Shown here: one piece after another, positions 25,422-33,624 of the stretch
Numbering within the stretch: position 1 is the first letter of the stretch
Layout of the letters: each line of letters starts with the position of its first letter
Origin: Microbacterium immunditiarum
GTDB lineage: Bacteria > Actinomycetota > Actinomycetes > Actinomycetales > Microbacteriaceae
Direction: 5' to 3'
DNA length: 64,000 bases
Assembly: GCF_013409785.1 (NCBI RefSeq)
Contig: NZ_JACCBV010000001.1
Span: 3,410,001 to 3,474,000 of the forward strand
Translations under genes and position numbers: made by a program
Notes under the pieces: generated by a model
What the model saw: the letters and a program-made list of their open reading frames with translations, nothing else
What the model was told of the DNA's origin: nothing
Databases searched by the model: none

Positions 25422-26545
25422 GCGCCGACCGCGTCGTCCACTCCGTGCGGTCGGGCGGCGACGACGACGCGTGGCTCGCTTTCGACGCCGGTGTCGTCGT
25501 CGATCGCGGCACGTGTGACGGCTGGCGCGTGCTCGCGCCGCGCGACGCGGTGGACGGTGACGGCGGATGCCTCGCCCCCGGCTTCATCGACATCCACGGC
25601 CACGGCGGCGGCGGCGCGACCTACGACGACGGAGCCGACGCGATCGCGACCGCCCGCGCCCTCCACCGATCCCACGGCACCACGCGCGCCGTCGTCTCGC
25701 TCGTCACCGCGTCGATCGACGACCTCGCGGAGCGCGCCGCACTCGTCGCGGACCTCGCGGAGGCCGACCCCACGATCCTCGGCTCGCACCTCGAGGGGCC
25801 CTTCCTCGACCCCGGGCACAAGGGCGCGCACACCGGATCCCTGCTGCGCCTGCCGGATGCGGCATCCGTCGATCGCCTGCTCGAGGCCGGCCGCGGCACG
25901 ATCCGGCAGGTGACGATCGCCCCTGAGCTCGACGGCGCGCATGATGCGATCCGCGTGTTCGTCGAGGCCGGCGTCGCGGTCGCGATCGGGCATACGGATG
26001 CCGATGCGGATGCCGCGAAGCGCGCGTTCGACGCGGGCGCGACGATCGTGACGCACGCGTTCAACGCCATGCGCGGGATCCACCACCGCGCTCCCGGACC
26101 CGTCGTCGCGGCGCTGCAGGACGACCGCGTGACGCTCGAGCTCATCCCCGACGGCGTGCACGTCGACCTTTCGCTCATCGCGGTCGCGTTCGACGCGGCG
26201 CCCGGGCGCATCGCACTCGTCACGGACGCCATGGCCGCGGCGGGCGCGTCCGACGGACGCTACGAGCTCGGCGGACTCGCGGTCGAGGTCGCGGACGGCG
26301 TCGCACGCCTCGCCGACGACGCTGCGATCGCCGGATCGACGCTCACGCAGGACGAGGCCCTGCGAAACGTCGTCGCGGCAGGTGTCGCGGTCGACGCCGC
26401 CCTCGCGGCGCTCACCGCGACCCCCGCCCGCGCGATCGGCCGACCCGATCTCGGCCGGCTCGAGATCGGATCGGCCGCCGACGCGGTGCTGCTGGACGAC
26501 GCGCTGCGGGTGCAGCACGTGTGGGTCGCCGGCGACCCCATCTGA
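25418..26545 (+). CDS. nagA: N-acetylglucosamine-6-phosphate deacetylase
   Basis: The protein has 375 residues from GTG 25418, overlapping the GH20 stop by 4 bp. It shows the amidohydrolase metal motif APGFIDIHGHGGGGATYDD, the phosphate/metal segment SHLEGPFLDPGHKGAH, GHTDADADAAKRAFDAGATI with THAFNAM, and LVTDAMAA with the catalytic Asp. It makes glucosamine-6-phosphate for NagB (gene at 30971). A strong terminator follows. Confidence 0.95.
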   Translation: MSADRVVHSVRSGGDDDAWLAFDAGVVVDRGTCDGWRVLAPRDAVDGDGGCLAPGFIDIHGHGGGGATYDDGADAIATARALHRSHGTTRAVVSLVTASIDDLAERAALVADLAEADPTILGSHLEGPFLDPGHKGAHTGSLLRLPDAASVDRLLEAGRGTIRQVTIAPELDGAHDAIRVFVEAGVAVAIGHTDADADAAKRAFDAGATIVTHAFNAMRGIHHRAPGPVVAALQDDRVTLELIPDGVHVDLSLIAVAFDAAPGRIALVTDAMAAAGASDGRYELGGLAVEVADGVARLADDAAIAGSTLTQDEALRNVVAAGVAVDAALAALTATPARAIGRPDLGRLEIGSAADAVLLDDALRVQHVWVAGDPI

Positions 26546-26572
26546 CGCGGTCGGCACGCGGGGAGAGACGGG

Positions 26573-26609
26573 GGGCCCGGAAGCGTCTCCCCCGAGCGCT
26601 TCCGGGCCC
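26573..26609 (+). terminator. Terminator after nagA
   Basis: Perfect 13-bp arms GGGCCCGGAAGCG (26573-26585) and its complement (26597-26609) with an 11-nt loop, 28 bp after the nagA stop. Confidence 0.85.
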
Positions 26610-26689
26610 TGCCCTGTGCCGCAGGCTCTCACCCGCTCCCCCCGCACCGCCGCCCGGGTCAGCCCCCCGACTCGAACGACGTCTCTGCA

Positions 26690-26831
26690 CATGAGACGCG
26701 GGCGTGAGGCATCCGTTACGCGACTTCTGAGAATTTCTTCAAGGGAAATGGGGAAAGCCGTGCGACGACTGCCGCGAAACCGAGAGAATGGTCAGAACGC
26801 GTTATGCAGACCCGACTGCGCGCGTCTCATG
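26690..26831. promoter_or_regulatory. Promoter region of the membrane-anchored sigma factor with a wide inverted repeat
   Basis: CATGAGACGCG (26690-26700) and CGCGTCTCATG (26821-26831) are perfect 11-bp arms 120 bp apart, enclosing a stretch that is AT-rich for this genome (for example GAGAATTTCTTCAAGGGAAAT). This lies 50 bp before the sigma gene, in the 336-bp gap after nagA. It may contain an autoregulated ECF promoter or a looping operator; no other gene is seen in 26546-26881. Confidence 0.45.
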
Positions 26832-26881
26832 AGTGACGCCGGCGACCCGACCGGCGTTCCGAGACGCGCCGAGAGCGAGAG

Positions 26882-28609
26882 ATGACCGCACACGACACCG
26901 CGCCCCCCGCGTTCACCGAGACGGCGGATGCCGACCTCGTGCTCCGCACGCGCTCCGGCGATCGCGAGGCGTTCGGCGAGCTCTGGCGACGCCACTACCG
27001 GTCGGGAATCGTCGTCGCGACGTCGGTCTCGCCGAGCCTCGACGCCGACGACCTCGTGCAGGAGGCGTACGTCCGCATCTACCAGTCGATCCTCAAGGGC
27101 GGCGGCCCCACCGGCTCGTTCCGCGCGTACCTGTTCACGAGCATCCGCAACACCGCGGCGAGCTGGGGCCGCAGCCGGCGCGAGGTGACGATCGACGAGC
27201 TCGAGACGGTCGAAGATCCCGACTCGGGCGAGCAGGCGACGCAGGACGCGCTCGACCGCGGGATCACCGCGCAGGCGTTCAAGAGTCTCCCGACCCGGTG
27301 GCAGGAGGTGCTCTGGTACACCGAGATCGAGCAGCTGGGGCCCTCCGAGGTCGCACCGCTGCTGGGCATGAAGGCGGCGGCGGTCAGCCAGCTCGCGTTC
27401 CGCGCCCGCGAGGGCCTGCGCGAGGCGTGGATCCAGGCGCACCTGCGCAGCGTCGCCGACGGGTCGGACTGCCAGTGGACGATCGAGCGCCTGGGCGCTT
27501 ACGCGCGCTCCAACCTCGGGCGCCGCGACCACGCGAAGGTGGAGGCCCATCTGGCGGACTGCGCGCGCTGCGCGATCGTCGCCGCCGAGGCGCGCGACGT
27601 CTCGAACCGCCTCGCGCTCGTGCTGCTTCCGCTCGTGCTCGGCGCGGCCGGCTCGGCGTCGTACCTCGCTTCGCTGCAGGGCGGGGTGACGAGCGCCGCG
27701 ATGGCGGCGGGCGTCGTGCCCGCGATGCCCGAGGCGATCGTCGCGATGCCCGCCGTGGGCGCCGTGGCGGGCGGCGGGGCATCCGGGACCGGCGCGGGGT
27801 CGGCCGTGGGCTCGGGCGCGGCGTCCGGCGGTGGCGTGCTCTCGGGTGCGGGCGGGATCGCCGCGCTGGCCGTCGCGGCGACCGTCGTCGTGGGCGGCCT
27901 CGTGGCGACCGCCGCCGTGCTGCCCTCTCTGCAGCAGTCCTCGACCGTCGCCGAGGCGGCGGCTCAGCAGGGTTCGCTCGACGACCTCGTGGTCGGTCCC
28001 GCGACCGGACCCGACGTCGCGCCGGCACCCGAAGACGAGGCGGATGCTCCGCCCGAGGAGCCGACGCCCGAGCCGACCCCCGACGAGCCGACTCCTCCCG
28101 TCGAAGAGACGCCGCCTGGGTCCGAGCCCGTCGCACCACGGACCGCTCCGCCCGCGGCATCCGAGCCCGGGCAACCGAGCGACCCGGGCGCGGGCGACCC
28201 GGGCGATCCCGTCGATCCCGGTCCTCCGCCGACGACGCCGGTCGACCCCGACCCTCCCGCGGCCGCCCCCGACCCGCCGGTGGTCGCTCCGCTCCCCGCG
28301 GGTGTGCCGACGCCGTCGCGTGCGACCGCGGAGTTCTCGACGGGCATGCGGCTGACGCTGCACATCCCCGTGTCGGGCGCGGCGGGCTCGACGGTCGAAG
28401 TGCTCCTCGCCGGTGCGGTGAAGCAGCGGATCACCCTGGACGCAGGCGGCGCGGGCACCGCCTCGGTCCGCCCCACGCTCCCGCAGCTGCTCGCCGACGC
28501 ATCGGTCGGCTTGCGGTATGTCACGGTGACGGAGACCGGACCCACCGGCTCGACGCGCCTGAGCGGTCTGGTGGACCTGCGCGCGATCCTCGCAGCGCTC
28601 CCCCGCTGA
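26882..28609 (+). CDS. ECF sigma factor fused to anti-sigma-like zinc finger, membrane segment(s) and Pro-rich domain
   Basis: This 575-residue protein has sigma-2 at about 20-90 (LDADDLVQEAYVRIYQSI) and sigma-4 at about 125-180 (LPTRWQEVLWYTEIEQLGPSEV, AAVSQLAFRAREGLREAW). A zf-HC2-like motif follows (C197, H223-x3-C227-x2-C230), as in ZAS anti-sigma factors. There are then hydrophobic segments near 244-265 and 320-345, an Asp/Pro-rich stretch (about 380-475), and a small beta-type domain at the C-terminus. The layout resembles the C-terminally extended ECF52/53-type sigma factors. If both hydrophobic segments span the membrane, the Pro-rich tail is cytoplasmic; if one does, it is outside. 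Targets are unknown. Confidence 0.85.
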   Translation: MTAHDTAPPAFTETADADLVLRTRSGDREAFGELWRRHYRSGIVVATSVSPSLDADDLVQEAYVRIYQSILKGGGPTGSFRAYLFTSIRNTAASWGRSRREVTIDELETVEDPDSGEQATQDALDRGITAQAFKSLPTRWQEVLWYTEIEQLGPSEVAPLLGMKAAAVSQLAFRAREGLREAWIQAHLRSVADGSDCQWTIERLGAYARSNLGRRDHAKVEAHLADCARCAIVAAEARDVSNRLALVLLPLVLGAAGSASYLASLQGGVTSAAMAAGVVPAMPEAIVAMPAVGAVAGGGASGTGAGSAVGSGAASGGGVLSGAGGIAALAVAATVVVGGLVATAAVLPSLQQSSTVAEAAAQQGSLDDLVVGPATGPDVAPAPEDEADAPPEEPTPEPTPDEPTPPVEETPPGSEPVAPRTAPPAASEPGQPSDPGAGDPGDPVDPGPPPTTPVDPDPPAAAPDPPVVAPLPAGVPTPSRATAEFSTGMRLTLHIPVSGAAGSTVEVLLAGAVKQRITLDAGGAGTASVRPTLPQLLADASVGLRYVTVTETGPTGSTRLSGLVDLRAILAALPR

Positions 28610-28616
28610 GCGGAAG

Positions 28617-28637
28617 GCCGCGGCGCCGATCCGCGGC
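28617..28637 (+). terminator. Short hairpin after the fused sigma-factor gene
   Basis: GCCGCGG (28617-28623) pairs with CCGCGGC (28631-28637) across a 7-nt loop. It is immediately followed by the promoter-like TAGACT of the next gene. Confidence 0.5.
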
Positions 28638-28661
28638 AGCCCCGGTCGTAGACTGGAGGTC

Positions 28662-29045
28662 ATGCCCGACAAGCCCGACCAGACCCCCGCGACCACCGAG
28701 GCGGGCACCGTCCCCCGCATCACGGGCATCGACATCCTCGCGTTCCTGTGCGAGCTGTTCGCGTTCGCGAGCCTCGCGATCTGGGGCTTCGTCGCGTGGC
28801 CGTTCCCGTGGAACATCGTCTTCGGCATAGCGACCCCCGTTGTGGCGATCGTCGTGTGGGCGCTGTTCGTCTCACCGCGCGCCGTGCTCGCGGTGCATCC
28901 GTTCGTGCGCGGCGTCGTCGAGCTGCTCGTGTACGTGTCGGCGACGATCGCGTGGTGGAGTCTGGGCGCCACCTGGGTCGGACTGATCTTCGGAGTCGTC
29001 GCGGTCACGGTCGGAGTCTTCGCCGGTCGTCGCCGGTTCGCCTGA
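28662..29045 (+). CDS. DUF2568 (YrdB-family) membrane protein
   Basis: The protein has 127 residues with about four hydrophobic helices (ILAFLCELFAFASLAIWGF, WNIVFGIATPVVAIVVWALF, VRGVVELLVYVSATIAWW, VGLIFGVVAVTVGVFAG) and the PFPWNIVFGI...LFVSPRA pattern of DUF2568. Function is unknown. TAGACT 5 nt before a GGAGG-containing leader suggests a short or leaderless transcript. The FAD-oxidase gene starts 3 bp after its stop. Confidence 0.78.
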   Translation: MPDKPDQTPATTEAGTVPRITGIDILAFLCELFAFASLAIWGFVAWPFPWNIVFGIATPVVAIVVWALFVSPRAVLAVHPFVRGVVELLVYVSATIAWWSLGATWVGLIFGVVAVTVGVFAGRRRFA

Positions 29046-29048
29046 TCC

Positions 29049-30443
29049 ATGAGTGGCGTCGTCGAGCGGCTGCGCGCCGCGCTCGGACACCGCGTCGACA
29101 CGAGCCCTGACTCGCTCGCGCTGGCACGCGCCGACAAGTCGGGGCATGCGGCATCCGGTCTTCCTCTCGCGGTCGTGAACGCGACCTCGGTCGAAGACGT
29201 GCAGCAGACGATGCGCATCGCGACCGAGACACGCACTCCCGTCGTGGTGCGCGGCGCCGCCACGGGCCTCGCGGGCGGCGCGAACGCGGGCGAAGGCGAG
29301 CTCGCGCTGTCGCTGCGGGCGATGGACCGCATCCTCGAGATCCGTCCCGACGACCTGCTGGCAGTGGTCGAGCCGGGCATCCTCAACGCCGACCTCAACA
29401 CCGCGCTCGCCGAGCACGGCCTGTGGTGGGCGCCCGACCCCGCGAGCCGCGCGATCTCGACCGTGGGCGGCAACATCGCGACCGGCGCGGGCGGACTCCT
29501 GTGCGCGAAGTACGGCGTCGTGCGCGACGCGGTGCTCGGCGTCGACCTCGTGATCGCCGACGGACGGCTCCTCCACCTCGGGCACCGCACCGTGAAGGGC
29601 GTGACGGGCCTCGACCTCACGTCGCTCGTGATCGGCTCCGAGGGCACGCTCGGCGTCGTCGTCGGGGCGACGCTCAAGCTCCGCCGGCTCGTGCCGGGCG
29701 AGGTGTGCACGATCGCGGCGACCTTTCCCGACGTGCGGGCGGCGGCCGTGGCATCCGCCGCCGTCACCGCGTCGGGCGCGCAGCCCGCGATCATGGAGCT
29801 CATGGACGCGCACTCGCTCGCGGCCGTCCACGCCCTGCTGAAGCTCGAGCCGCCGACACCCGGGGCCACGCAGCTCACGATCCAGACCGACGGGCCCGCC
29901 GCCGTCACCGAGGCGGATGCGATCGCCGAGGTGCTGCGCGCGTCGGGCGGCACCGTCGCGGTGTCGCACGATCGCGAGGAGGGCGAGCGGCTGCTGACGG
30001 TCCGGCGGATGATGCATCCGGCGATGGAGTCCCTCGGCACCGCCCTCATCGAGGACGTGTCCGTTCCGCGGAGCGCGCTGCCCGCGATGTTCGACGAGAT
30101 CGCGCGGGTCGAGCGCGAGCACGGCGTCACGATCCCGACCGTCGCCCACGCGGGCGACGGCAACCTGCACCCGAACTTCATCTTCGACGCCCCGGCGGGC
30201 TCAGCGATCGGAGCCGGCGGGATCGTCGAGGCGCCCGCGTACATCTGGGACGCCGCCGACGATCTCTTCCGCGCGGCTCTCCGCCTCGGCGGCACTCTCA
30301 CCGGCGAGCACGGCGTCGGCGTGCTCAAGCGCCGCTGGCTCGCCGACGAGCTCGGAGACGACCAGTGGGAGCTGCAGCGGCAGATCAAGGCGGTGTTCGA
30401 CCCGCTCGGCATCCTCAATCCCGGCAAGGTCTTCTCGCGGTGA
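29049..30443 (+). CDS. FAD-linked oxidase, glycolate oxidase (GlcD) / D-lactate dehydrogenase type
   Basis: This 464-residue protein has a PCMH-type FAD domain (TPVVVRGAATGLAGGANAGEG, WWAPDPASRAISTVGGNIAT, GLLCAKYGVVRDAVLGVDLV, LVIGSEGTLGVV). It also has the FAD-oxidase C-terminal domain with VAHAGDGNLHPNFIF, GTLTGEHGVGVLKR and the closing FDPLGILNPGKVF. It oxidises a 2-hydroxyacid such as glycolate or D-lactate to the 2-oxoacid. No GlcE or GlcF genes are adjacent. The Nudix gene overlaps its stop (GTGA). Confidence 0.9.
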   Translation: MSGVVERLRAALGHRVDTSPDSLALARADKSGHAASGLPLAVVNATSVEDVQQTMRIATETRTPVVVRGAATGLAGGANAGEGELALSLRAMDRILEIRPDDLLAVVEPGILNADLNTALAEHGLWWAPDPASRAISTVGGNIATGAGGLLCAKYGVVRDAVLGVDLVIADGRLLHLGHRTVKGVTGLDLTSLVIGSEGTLGVVVGATLKLRRLVPGEVCTIAATFPDVRAAAVASAAVTASGAQPAIMELMDAHSLAAVHALLKLEPPTPGATQLTIQTDGPAAVTEADAIAEVLRASGGTVAVSHDREEGERLLTVRRMMHPAMESLGTALIEDVSVPRSALPAMFDEIARVEREHGVTIPTVAHAGDGNLHPNFIFDAPAGSAIGAGGIVEAPAYIWDAADDLFRAALRLGGTLTGEHGVGVLKRRWLADELGDDQWELQRQIKAVFDPLGILNPGKVFSR

Positions 30444-30835
30444 GCGCCGAGGTGCACGTGAGCGCGGTCGTCGTGGTCGCCGACCGACGTGCGCTTGTCG
30501 TGCGCAAGCACGGCGCATCCGTGTTCCAGCAGCCGGGAGGCAAGCCCGACCCCGGCGAGTCGGCGCTCGACGCAGCGGTGCGCGAAGTGGCTGAAGAAAC
30601 GGGGATCCGGGCCGACCCGAGGTCGTTCGTCTCTCTCGGGCGATTCACGGATGCCGCGGCCAACGAGCCCGGCCACGTCGTCGTCGCCGACGCGTACCTG
30701 CTCCGTGTGGATGAGGTCTTCGCCGAGGCGAGCGCTGAGATCGCCGAGCTGCGGTGGCTCGCCGAGGACGAGGTCGAGCACACGCCGCTCGCGCCGCTGA
30801 GCCGGAACCACCTCATCCGGCACGCGTGGGCCTAG
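30440..30835 (+). CDS. Nudix hydrolase
   Basis: The protein has 131 residues from GTG 30440, overlapping the previous stop by 4 bp. The Nudix box GKPDPGESALDAAVREVAEETG fits GX5EX7REUXEEXGU. It resembles MutT/pyrophosphohydrolase members that begin with VSAVVVVADRRALVVRKHG. The substrate is unknown; nucleotide sanitising is possible. Confidence 0.9.
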   Translation: MSAEVHVSAVVVVADRRALVVRKHGASVFQQPGGKPDPGESALDAAVREVAEETGIRADPRSFVSLGRFTDAAANEPGHVVVADAYLLRVDEVFAEASAEIAELRWLAEDEVEHTPLAPLSRNHLIRHAWA

Positions 30836-30867
30836 GCGCCGCGCTCACGCGAGGCACACCCCGCCGC

Positions 30868-30948
30868 GAGTGCACGACCTCGCGCCGAGTGCACGACCTC
30901 GCGACGCAGGCACCCCGTGCGCTCGACAGGAAGTCGTGCACTCGGCGC
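30868..30948. repeat. REP-like element: 17-bp direct repeats plus 16-bp inverted arm
   Basis: GAGTGCACGACCTCGCG occurs twice (30868-30884, 30887-30903), 19 bp apart. The second copy is part of GCGCCGAGTGCACGAC (30882-30897), which pairs perfectly over 16 bp with 30933-30948. It lies between the convergent Nudix and nagB genes and can act as a bidirectional terminator. It looks like a mobile intergenic palindrome. Confidence 0.8.
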
Positions 30949-30970
30949 CGGTGGGGGCAACAGGCGCGGG

Positions 30971-31750
30971 CTAGAGTCGCTGCCACTCGGGCTTGTGCGC
31001 GTACGCGTAGCGGTAGTAGTCCGCGTGCTCGAGGCGCGAGGCGGCGGCCTCGTCGATCACGACGGTCGCGTGCGGGTGCAGCTGGATCGCCGAGCCCGGG
31101 CACGAGGCCGTGATGGGTCCCTCGACGGCGCCGGCGACGGCATCCGCCTTGTTCTCGCCGAACGCGAGCAGCATGAGGTGCCGCGCGCGCAGGATCGTGC
31201 CGAGGCCCTGCGTGATGCAGTGCATCGGCACGTCGTCGACGGAGTCGAAGAATCGCGCGTTGTCGTGCCGCGTCTGTTCGATGAGCGTCTTGACGCGCGT
31301 GAGCGACGCGAACGACGAACCGGGCTCGTTGAAGCCGATGTGGCCGGATGTCCCGATGCCGAGGATCTGCAGGTCGACGCCCCCTGCCTCCACGATCGCG
31401 CGCTCATAGTCGTCGCCCGCGTGCTCGATGCCGTCGAGCGAGCCGTTCGGCGTGCGGATGAGCTCGGGCGCGAGCCCGAGAGGCTCGACGACCTCGCGCG
31501 TGATGACCGATCGGTACGACTGCGGATGCGCCGGGTCCAGCCCCACGTACTCGTCGAGCGCGAAGCCGCGCACGCGCGACACGTTCACGCCCTCGAGCCG
31601 CCGGCGCAGCGCCTCGTACACGGGCAGCGGCGTCGACCCGGTCGCGAGGCCGAGCACCGTCTCGGGGTTCGCGCGGATGAGCCGCACGATCTCGTCGGCG
31701 ACGATCGCGCCCGCCTCGTTCTCCGACGACACGATGATGACCTCAGCCAT
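30971..31750 (-). CDS. nagB: Glucosamine-6-phosphate deaminase
   Basis: The protein has 259 residues. Conserved blocks are LGLATGSTPLPVYEALRR, GFALDEYVGLDPAHPQSYRS (catalytic Asp), LGIGTSGHIGFNEPGSSF and VPMHCITQGLGTIL. It turns glucosamine-6-phosphate into fructose-6-phosphate and ammonia. Its start overlaps the end of the ROK kinase gene by 8 bp, so it is the distal gene of the GlcNAc uptake operon. At 259 residues it is of the short, non-allosteric type. Confidence 0.95.
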   Translation of the reverse strand: MAEVIIVSSENEAGAIVADEIVRLIRANPETVLGLATGSTPLPVYEALRRRLEGVNVSRVRGFALDEYVGLDPAHPQSYRSVITREVVEPLGLAPELIRTPNGSLDGIEHAGDDYERAIVEAGGVDLQILGIGTSGHIGFNEPGSSFASLTRVKTLIEQTRHDNARFFDSVDDVPMHCITQGLGTILRARHLMLLAFGENKADAVAGAVEGPITASCPGSAIQLHPHATVVIDEAAASRLEHADYYRYAYAHKPEWQRL

Positions 31751-32669
31751 GGGCGAGAGCCTCCTCGGGGTCGTGTGCGGCGCCGATGAGCGCAGCGCCG
31801 AGCGCGGCCGCGGGTGAACCGGCGGGCAGCAGCTCGACGCGGTCCTCCAGCCGCAGGGATCGCATGAACGCGGATGCCTCGGCGCTCGCGCCCAGCTCGC
31901 TCACGACGTCCACCAGCAGGCGGTCGCCGAGGGCGGTGATCCCGCCACCGAGCACGACGACGTCGGCGTCGACCGTCAGCACGAGCACGCGCACCGCGGC
32001 CGCGACGCCTCGGGCGAGGCCCCGGCGCAGCTCGATCGCGCCGGCGTCGCCCGCGTCGGCCGCGTCGAAGACGTCGCGCACGGGAAGCGCTCCTGAGCGG
32101 CCCCAGCGTTCGGCGATGACGCCGCCACCGGCGAACGCCTCGATGCATCCGCGCTGTCCGCAGCGGCACACGGGCCCATTCGGGTCGACCGAGATGTGCC
32201 CGACCTCGCCCGCGGCGCCGCGGGCGCCGCGCCACAGCTCGCCGCCGGCCACGATGCCCGCCGCGACGCCGGTGCCGAGATTGAGGTAGGCCATCGTCCC
32301 CGCACCGCCGTGCAGCGCGAACGCGCCGAGCGCTGCGGCCTTGACATCGTTCTCGACGCGCACGGGCACACCGAGCTGCGGCCCGACGGCCGCCGCGAGG
32401 TCGAGCTCGTCGACCCCGAGGTTGACCGCGTGCACGACGCGCGCCGACCCGGGCTCGATCTGCCCCGGGATGCCCACGCCGACGGAGCGCACCGCGGCGA
32501 GGTCGATGCCGGCCTCCGCCCCGAGAGCGCGGACGCCGTCGACGATCGTGCGGGTCACGGCATCCGGCCCCCACCCCGTCGCCATGCGCACGCGACCGGC
32601 GATCACGCCGTCCGCGTCGATCGCGACCACCTCGGTCTTCGTTCCGCCGACATCGAGCCCGACCCTCAC
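31743..32669 (-). CDS. ROK-family sugar kinase, probable N-acetylglucosamine kinase
   Basis: The protein has 308 residues from GTG 32669 (GGAGG 7 nt upstream; a longer ATG start at 32705 is less likely). It has the ATP-binding opening VGLDVGGTKTEVVAID, ENDVKAAALGAF with the catalytic Asp, NLGTGVAAGIV, GEVGHISVD and the ROK zinc motif CRCGQRGCIEAF. Imported free GlcNAc must be phosphorylated before NagA and NagB, which this kinase would do. Glucokinase is the alternative. Confidence 0.9.
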   Translation of the reverse strand: MRVGLDVGGTKTEVVAIDADGVIAGRVRMATGWGPDAVTRTIVDGVRALGAEAGIDLAAVRSVGVGIPGQIEPGSARVVHAVNLGVDELDLAAAVGPQLGVPVRVENDVKAAALGAFALHGGAGTMAYLNLGTGVAAGIVAGGELWRGARGAAGEVGHISVDPNGPVCRCGQRGCIEAFAGGGVIAERWGRSGALPVRDVFDAADAGDAGAIELRRGLARGVAAAVRVLVLTVDADVVVLGGGITALGDRLLVDVVSELGASAEASAFMRSLRLEDRVELLPAGSPAAALGAALIGAAHDPEEALAHG

Positions 32670-32712
32670 CGGCCGACCTCCCCACGGGAGGCGGCCAACG
32701 CCCACGTGCCCA

Positions 32713-33624
32713 TCAGCCCTTGACCGCCCCGGCCACGAGGCCGCTCGTCATGCGGCTCTGCACGAACAGGAAGAACACGACGACGGGGATCGCCACGATG
32801 GTCGAGCCCGCCATGAGCTCCGCCCAGTTGATGCCGCCGTTCGGGTCGAGGAACGTGCGCAGCCACACGGGCAGCGTCATCGCCTCGGGACGCGGATTGA
32901 GCACGAGCGCGAACACGAACTCGTTCCACGCCTGGATGAAGCCGAAGATGCCCGTCGCGACGAGGCCCGGCATGAGCAGCGGGAAGGTGATGCGCCAGAA
33001 CGCCTGCGACCGGCTCAGGCCGTCGATCATGGCGGCCTCCTCGAGCTCGGCGGGCACGCCGTTGATGAAGCCGCGCAGGGTCCAGATCGTGAACGGGAGC
33101 ACCGTCGCGATGTACACCGCCGATAGGCCGACGACGCTGTTGAGCAGGTTCCACCCGTCGATCAGACGGAAGATCGAGATGATCATCGCCTCGGCCGGGA
33201 TCATCTGGATGATGAGGATCGCGATGATGAACGCGGCACTCGAACGGAACCGGAATCGCGTGACCGCGAGCGCCGCGAGGAACGCGAACACGACCGCGAC
33301 GGCGACCGTGATGATCGTGATGACGACCGAGTTCGCGAGCGCGGGGAGGAACGGCGCTCGCTCCGCGTTGAAGATGACGTTGATGTAGTTGTCGAGGGTC
33401 GCGTTGTCGGGCCACAGGTGCAGCTCGCTGCCGCGCACTTGCGCGTTCGGCTGGAAGGAGGTGTTCACCATCCAGTACACGGGGAACGCGGACGCGACGA
33501 ACACGACGATCGCGGCGACGCCCGCGAGGATCCCGCCGATGCGGCGACGGGGGCTCTTGCGACGACGGGTCGGCACGGATGCGGCGCCCGGCGCCGACGG
33601 AGGGGTGAGGGTCGCGGTGGTCAC
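32713..33624 (-). CDS. ABC sugar transporter permease, MalG type
   Basis: The protein has 303 residues from GTG 33624 (GGAGG upstream), overlapping the partner permease by 4 bp. Six hydrophobic segments are seen, with the EAA loop ELEEAAMIDGLSRSQAFWRI contacting the ATPase. The N-terminal 30 residues are basic and Pro/Ala-rich. It forms the channel with the 33621-34619 product. No ATPase gene is in the operon, so a shared MsiK-type ATPase encoded elsewhere is expected. Confidence 0.92.
   Translation of the reverse strand: MTTATLTPPSAPGAASVPTRRRKSPRRRIGGILAGVAAIVVFVASAFPVYWMVNTSFQPNAQVRGSELHLWPDNATLDNYINVIFNAERAPFLPALANSVVITIITVAVAVVFAFLAALAVTRFRFRSSAAFIIAILIIQMIPAEAMIISIFRLIDGWNLLNSVVGLSAVYIATVLPFTIWTLRGFINGVPAELEEAAMIDGLSRSQAFWRITFPLLMPGLVATGIFGFIQAWNEFVFALVLNPRPEAMTLPVWLRTFLDPNGGINWAELMAGSTIVAIPVVVFFLFVQSRMTSGLVAGAVKG

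Noticed and set aside
26792..30823. 1343-codon open frame on the minus strand
   Set aside because: It lies opposite four well-supported genes, has low-complexity composition and no recognisable motif.
32670..32705. ATG 32705 as the ROK kinase start
   Set aside because: The added 12 residues precede the family start and include the GGAGG site that serves GTG 32669.
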